Assembly: GCA_963799395.1 (NCBI GenBank)
Contig: CAWCWZ010000032.1
Span: forward strand, 36,707-100,706
Origin: Bog-752 sp963799395
GTDB lineage: Bacteria > Actinomycetota > Thermoleophilia > UBA2241
DNA: 64,000 nt
Direction of reading: 5' to 3'
The stretch's first letter is position 1, and each line of letters opens with the position of its first letter. Shown here one piece after another: positions 62,570 through 64,000 of this stretch. The notes under the pieces are model-generated. The model saw only the letters and a list, made by a program, of their open reading frames with translations. It searched no databases and had not been told where the DNA came from. A program made the translations under genes and the position numbers.

Positions 62570-63328
62570 ATGAGCGCCGACGATCGGCGCCCCGCGCGCA
62601 TCGGCATCTGCGTGTTCCCGGGCATCAACACCGATCACGACACCTGGCACGCCGTGACCACGTTCGCCGGCGCCGAGCCGGCGTGGCTCTGGCACAAGGA
62701 CACCGACCTGCGCGGCGTCGACGCCGTCATCATCCCCGGCGGGTTCTCGTACGGCGACTACCTGCGCTGCGGCGCGATCGCCCGCTTCAGCCCCATCATG
62801 GGCGCGATCGCCGACTTCGCGGCCGGCGGCGGACTCGTCATGGGCATCTGCAACGGCTTCCAGATCTTGACCGAAGCCCACCTCCTGGCGGGCGCCCTCA
62901 TCCGCAACATCGGCCTCAAGTTCGTCTGCCGCTACGTCGATCTGCGCGTCGAGAACGCCGGCACGCCCTTCACCCAGATCGCCGAGCCGGGCGACGTGCT
63001 GCGGGTGGTCGTCAAGCACAACGAGGGCAACTACCGGGTCGACCCCGACACGCTGGCCCGCATGCGCGACAACGGTCAGATCGTGCTGCGCTACTGCGCC
63101 CCCGACGGCACCGAGGCCGGCGAGCGCGTCGGCGGCACGATCGGCGGCTCCAGCCCCAACGGCGCCCTCGACGACATCGCCGGCGTCTGCAACGAGGACT
63201 TCAACGTGTTCGGCCTCATGCCGCACCCCGAGAACTCGGTCGAGGCCGGCCTGGCCGGCGGCACCGACGGCCGCGTCTTCTTCCAGTCGATCATCGACGG
63301 CGTGCGCGACGGGGCGGTGGCGAGATGA
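62570..63328 (+). CDS. purQ: Phosphoribosylformylglycinamidine synthase glutaminase subunit PurQ
   Basis: 252 residues. RIGICVFPGINTDHDTW, IIPGGFSYGDYLRCG, the nucleophilic cysteine in GGGLVMGICNGFQILTEA and the C-terminal catalytic GLMPHPENSVE are visible. Delivers ammonia to PurL. Stop overlaps the purL start (ATGA). Confidence 0.96.
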   Translation: MSADDRRPARIGICVFPGINTDHDTWHAVTTFAGAEPAWLWHKDTDLRGVDAVIIPGGFSYGDYLRCGAIARFSPIMGAIADFAAGGGLVMGICNGFQILTEAHLLAGALIRNIGLKFVCRYVDLRVENAGTPFTQIAEPGDVLRVVVKHNEGNYRVDPDTLARMRDNGQIVLRYCAPDGTEAGERVGGTIGGSSPNGALDDIAGVCNEDFNVFGLMPHPENSVEAGLAGGTDGRVFFQSIIDGVRDGAVAR

Positions 63329-64000
63329 GCGCGACCGGGCAGCGCCGGGCCACTCTCGAGGCCGCCATCGCCCTGGGCCTCACGGCCGACGAGTACGACC
63401 ACATCTGCCGCATCCAGGGGGGCGAGCCGACGTATGTCGAGCTCGCCATCTACTCGCTCATGTGGAGCGAGCACTGCAGCTACAAGCATTCGCGCCCCAT
63501 TCTCGGGCGCTTCCCGACGAGCGGCCTGCGCATCCTCCAGGGGCCCGGCGAGAACGCCGGCATCATCGACGTCGGCGACGGCTGGGCGGTGGCCATGAAG
63601 GTCGAAAGCCACAACCACCCCTCGGCGGTCGAACCCTTCCAGGGCGCCGCCACCGGCGTCGGCGGCATCGTGCGCGACATCTTCACCATGGGCGCCCGTC
63701 CCTGCGTGTCACTCGACTCGCTGCGGTTCGGCGAAATCGAGGGCCCCGAAAACGCCCGTCAGCGCTTCCTGTTCGACGGCGTGGTGGGCGGCATCGGCTT
63801 CTACGGCAACTGCCTGGGCATCCCCACGGTGGGCGGCGAGGTCTACTTCGAAGACACCTACGCGGGCAACTGCCTGGTCAACGCCATGAGCGCCGGCCTG
63901 CTGCGCACCGACCAGATCGTGCGCGCCATCGCCAGCGGCCCCGGCAACCACGTCGTGCTGAAGCAATACGTAAACGAGTTGCTCGAAGAAGATGCAGCAG
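63325..64000 (+). CDS. purL: Phosphoribosylformylglycinamidine synthase subunit PurL, 3'-truncated
   Basis: N-terminal ~225 residues. LALTADEYDHICRI-type start, ELAIYSLMWSEHCSYKHSRPIL, GDGWAVAMKVESHNHPSAVEPFQGAATGVGGIVRDIF and DGVVGGIGFYGNCLGIPTVGGEV match small-type PurL up to SGPGNHVVL. From about 63960 the sequence stops resembling PurL (expected GxxTGRDG) and codon use changes, so the end is doubtful. Confidence 0.93.
   Translation, partial: MSATGQRRATLEAAIALGLTADEYDHICRIQGGEPTYVELAIYSLMWSEHCSYKHSRPILGRFPTSGLRILQGPGENAGIIDVGDGWAVAMKVESHNHPSAVEPFQGAATGVGGIVRDIFTMGARPCVSLDSLRFGEIEGPENARQRFLFDGVVGGIGFYGNCLGIPTVGGEVYFEDTYAGNCLVNAMSAGLLRTDQIVRAIASGPGNHVVLKQYVNELLEEDAA
63960..64000. other. Compositionally aberrant contig end
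   Basis: The last ~41 bases use AT-ending codons (CAA, GTA, TTG, GAA, GAT, GCA) that are rare elsewhere in the window, and the encoded residues do not continue the PurL family. Looks like a chimeric junction or low-quality end. Confidence 0.6.

Noticed and set aside
1..64000. Programmed +1 frameshifting as a general feature of the organism
   Set aside because: Shift sites share no slippery motif, stop codon or stem; they hit unrelated genes, up to three per gene, and two go the other way. Sequence error explains them better unless reads prove otherwise.

Overview
The window is very GC-rich (about 70% by eye) and reads as a chromosome segment of a high-GC Gram-positive bacterium, most likely a deep-branching actinobacterium (Thermoleophilia-like; this is inference). 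The support is the order rpsF-ssb-rpsR-rplI-dnaB, the Gram-positive lipid II amidation pair MurT/GatD, heavy use of GTG starts, several apparently leaderless genes with a TANNNT box about 6 nt before the start codon, and no outer-membrane genes. There are no tRNA, rRNA, CRISPR, IS or phage genes, so it looks like core genome rather than an island.

Layout. 1-4.2 kb (minus): cytochrome c maturation (ccmF, ccmE with a CxxxY haem site) after a molybdenum-cofactor operon (mop, moaA, a moaC-MOSC fusion, moaB). 4.3-7.4 kb: two aldehyde dehydrogenases. 7.7-9 kb: a Cys-tailed small protein and a solitary VirB11/CpaF-type ATPase. 9.1-13.1 kb (plus): ribosomal/replication operon and a class IV aminotransferase. 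13.3-20 kb: soluble sugar dehydrogenase, methyltransferase, mscL, purC, a PEPCK/HPr-kinase-like P-loop protein and a UbiA-like protein. 20.2-22.8 kb: a thiol/iron-sulfur redox cluster (nitroreductase, Rieske, glutaredoxin, ferredoxin-thioredoxin-reductase-like protein, Rieske, superoxide dismutase). 23-25.8 kb: FAD oxidoreductase with purA. 26.9-32.8 kb: MerR regulator, amidase, C-terminally membrane-anchored ABC binding protein, amidohydrolase. 33.3-38.4 kb: purD, purE, ridA, purB and two paralogous membrane proteins. 38.5-43.4 kb: quinone oxidoreductase, rubredoxin, amino-acid permease, cupin, PAS-LuxR regulator. 43.4-48.8 kb: genes resembling the UDP-2,3-diacetamido-mannuronate pathway, interrupted by a C45-type hydrolase. 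49-57.4 kb: murT-gatD-PP2C, RsbRD-like protein, larB, L,D-transpeptidase, DUF1015. 57.6-64 kb: MttB-family methyltransferase, S9 peptidase, AhpD-like protein, purS-purQ-purL.

How the genes fit together. Eight purine biosynthesis genes (purC, A, D, E, B, S, Q, L) are dispersed over the window. Moco and haem-c genes point to respiratory molybdoenzymes; MurT/GatD, the transpeptidase and the sugar-nucleotide genes point to a Gram-positive envelope.

The most pervasive oddity is that about twenty-five otherwise normal genes need a single-base correction (nearly always one extra base, often doubling its neighbour) to restore the family's reading frame, up to three times in one gene. Sites share no slippery sequence and hit genes such as ssb and purD, so sequence or assembly errors are the likeliest cause; I annotate these as intact genes with a marked indel. 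The last ~40 bases differ sharply in codon use and may be a chimeric contig end.
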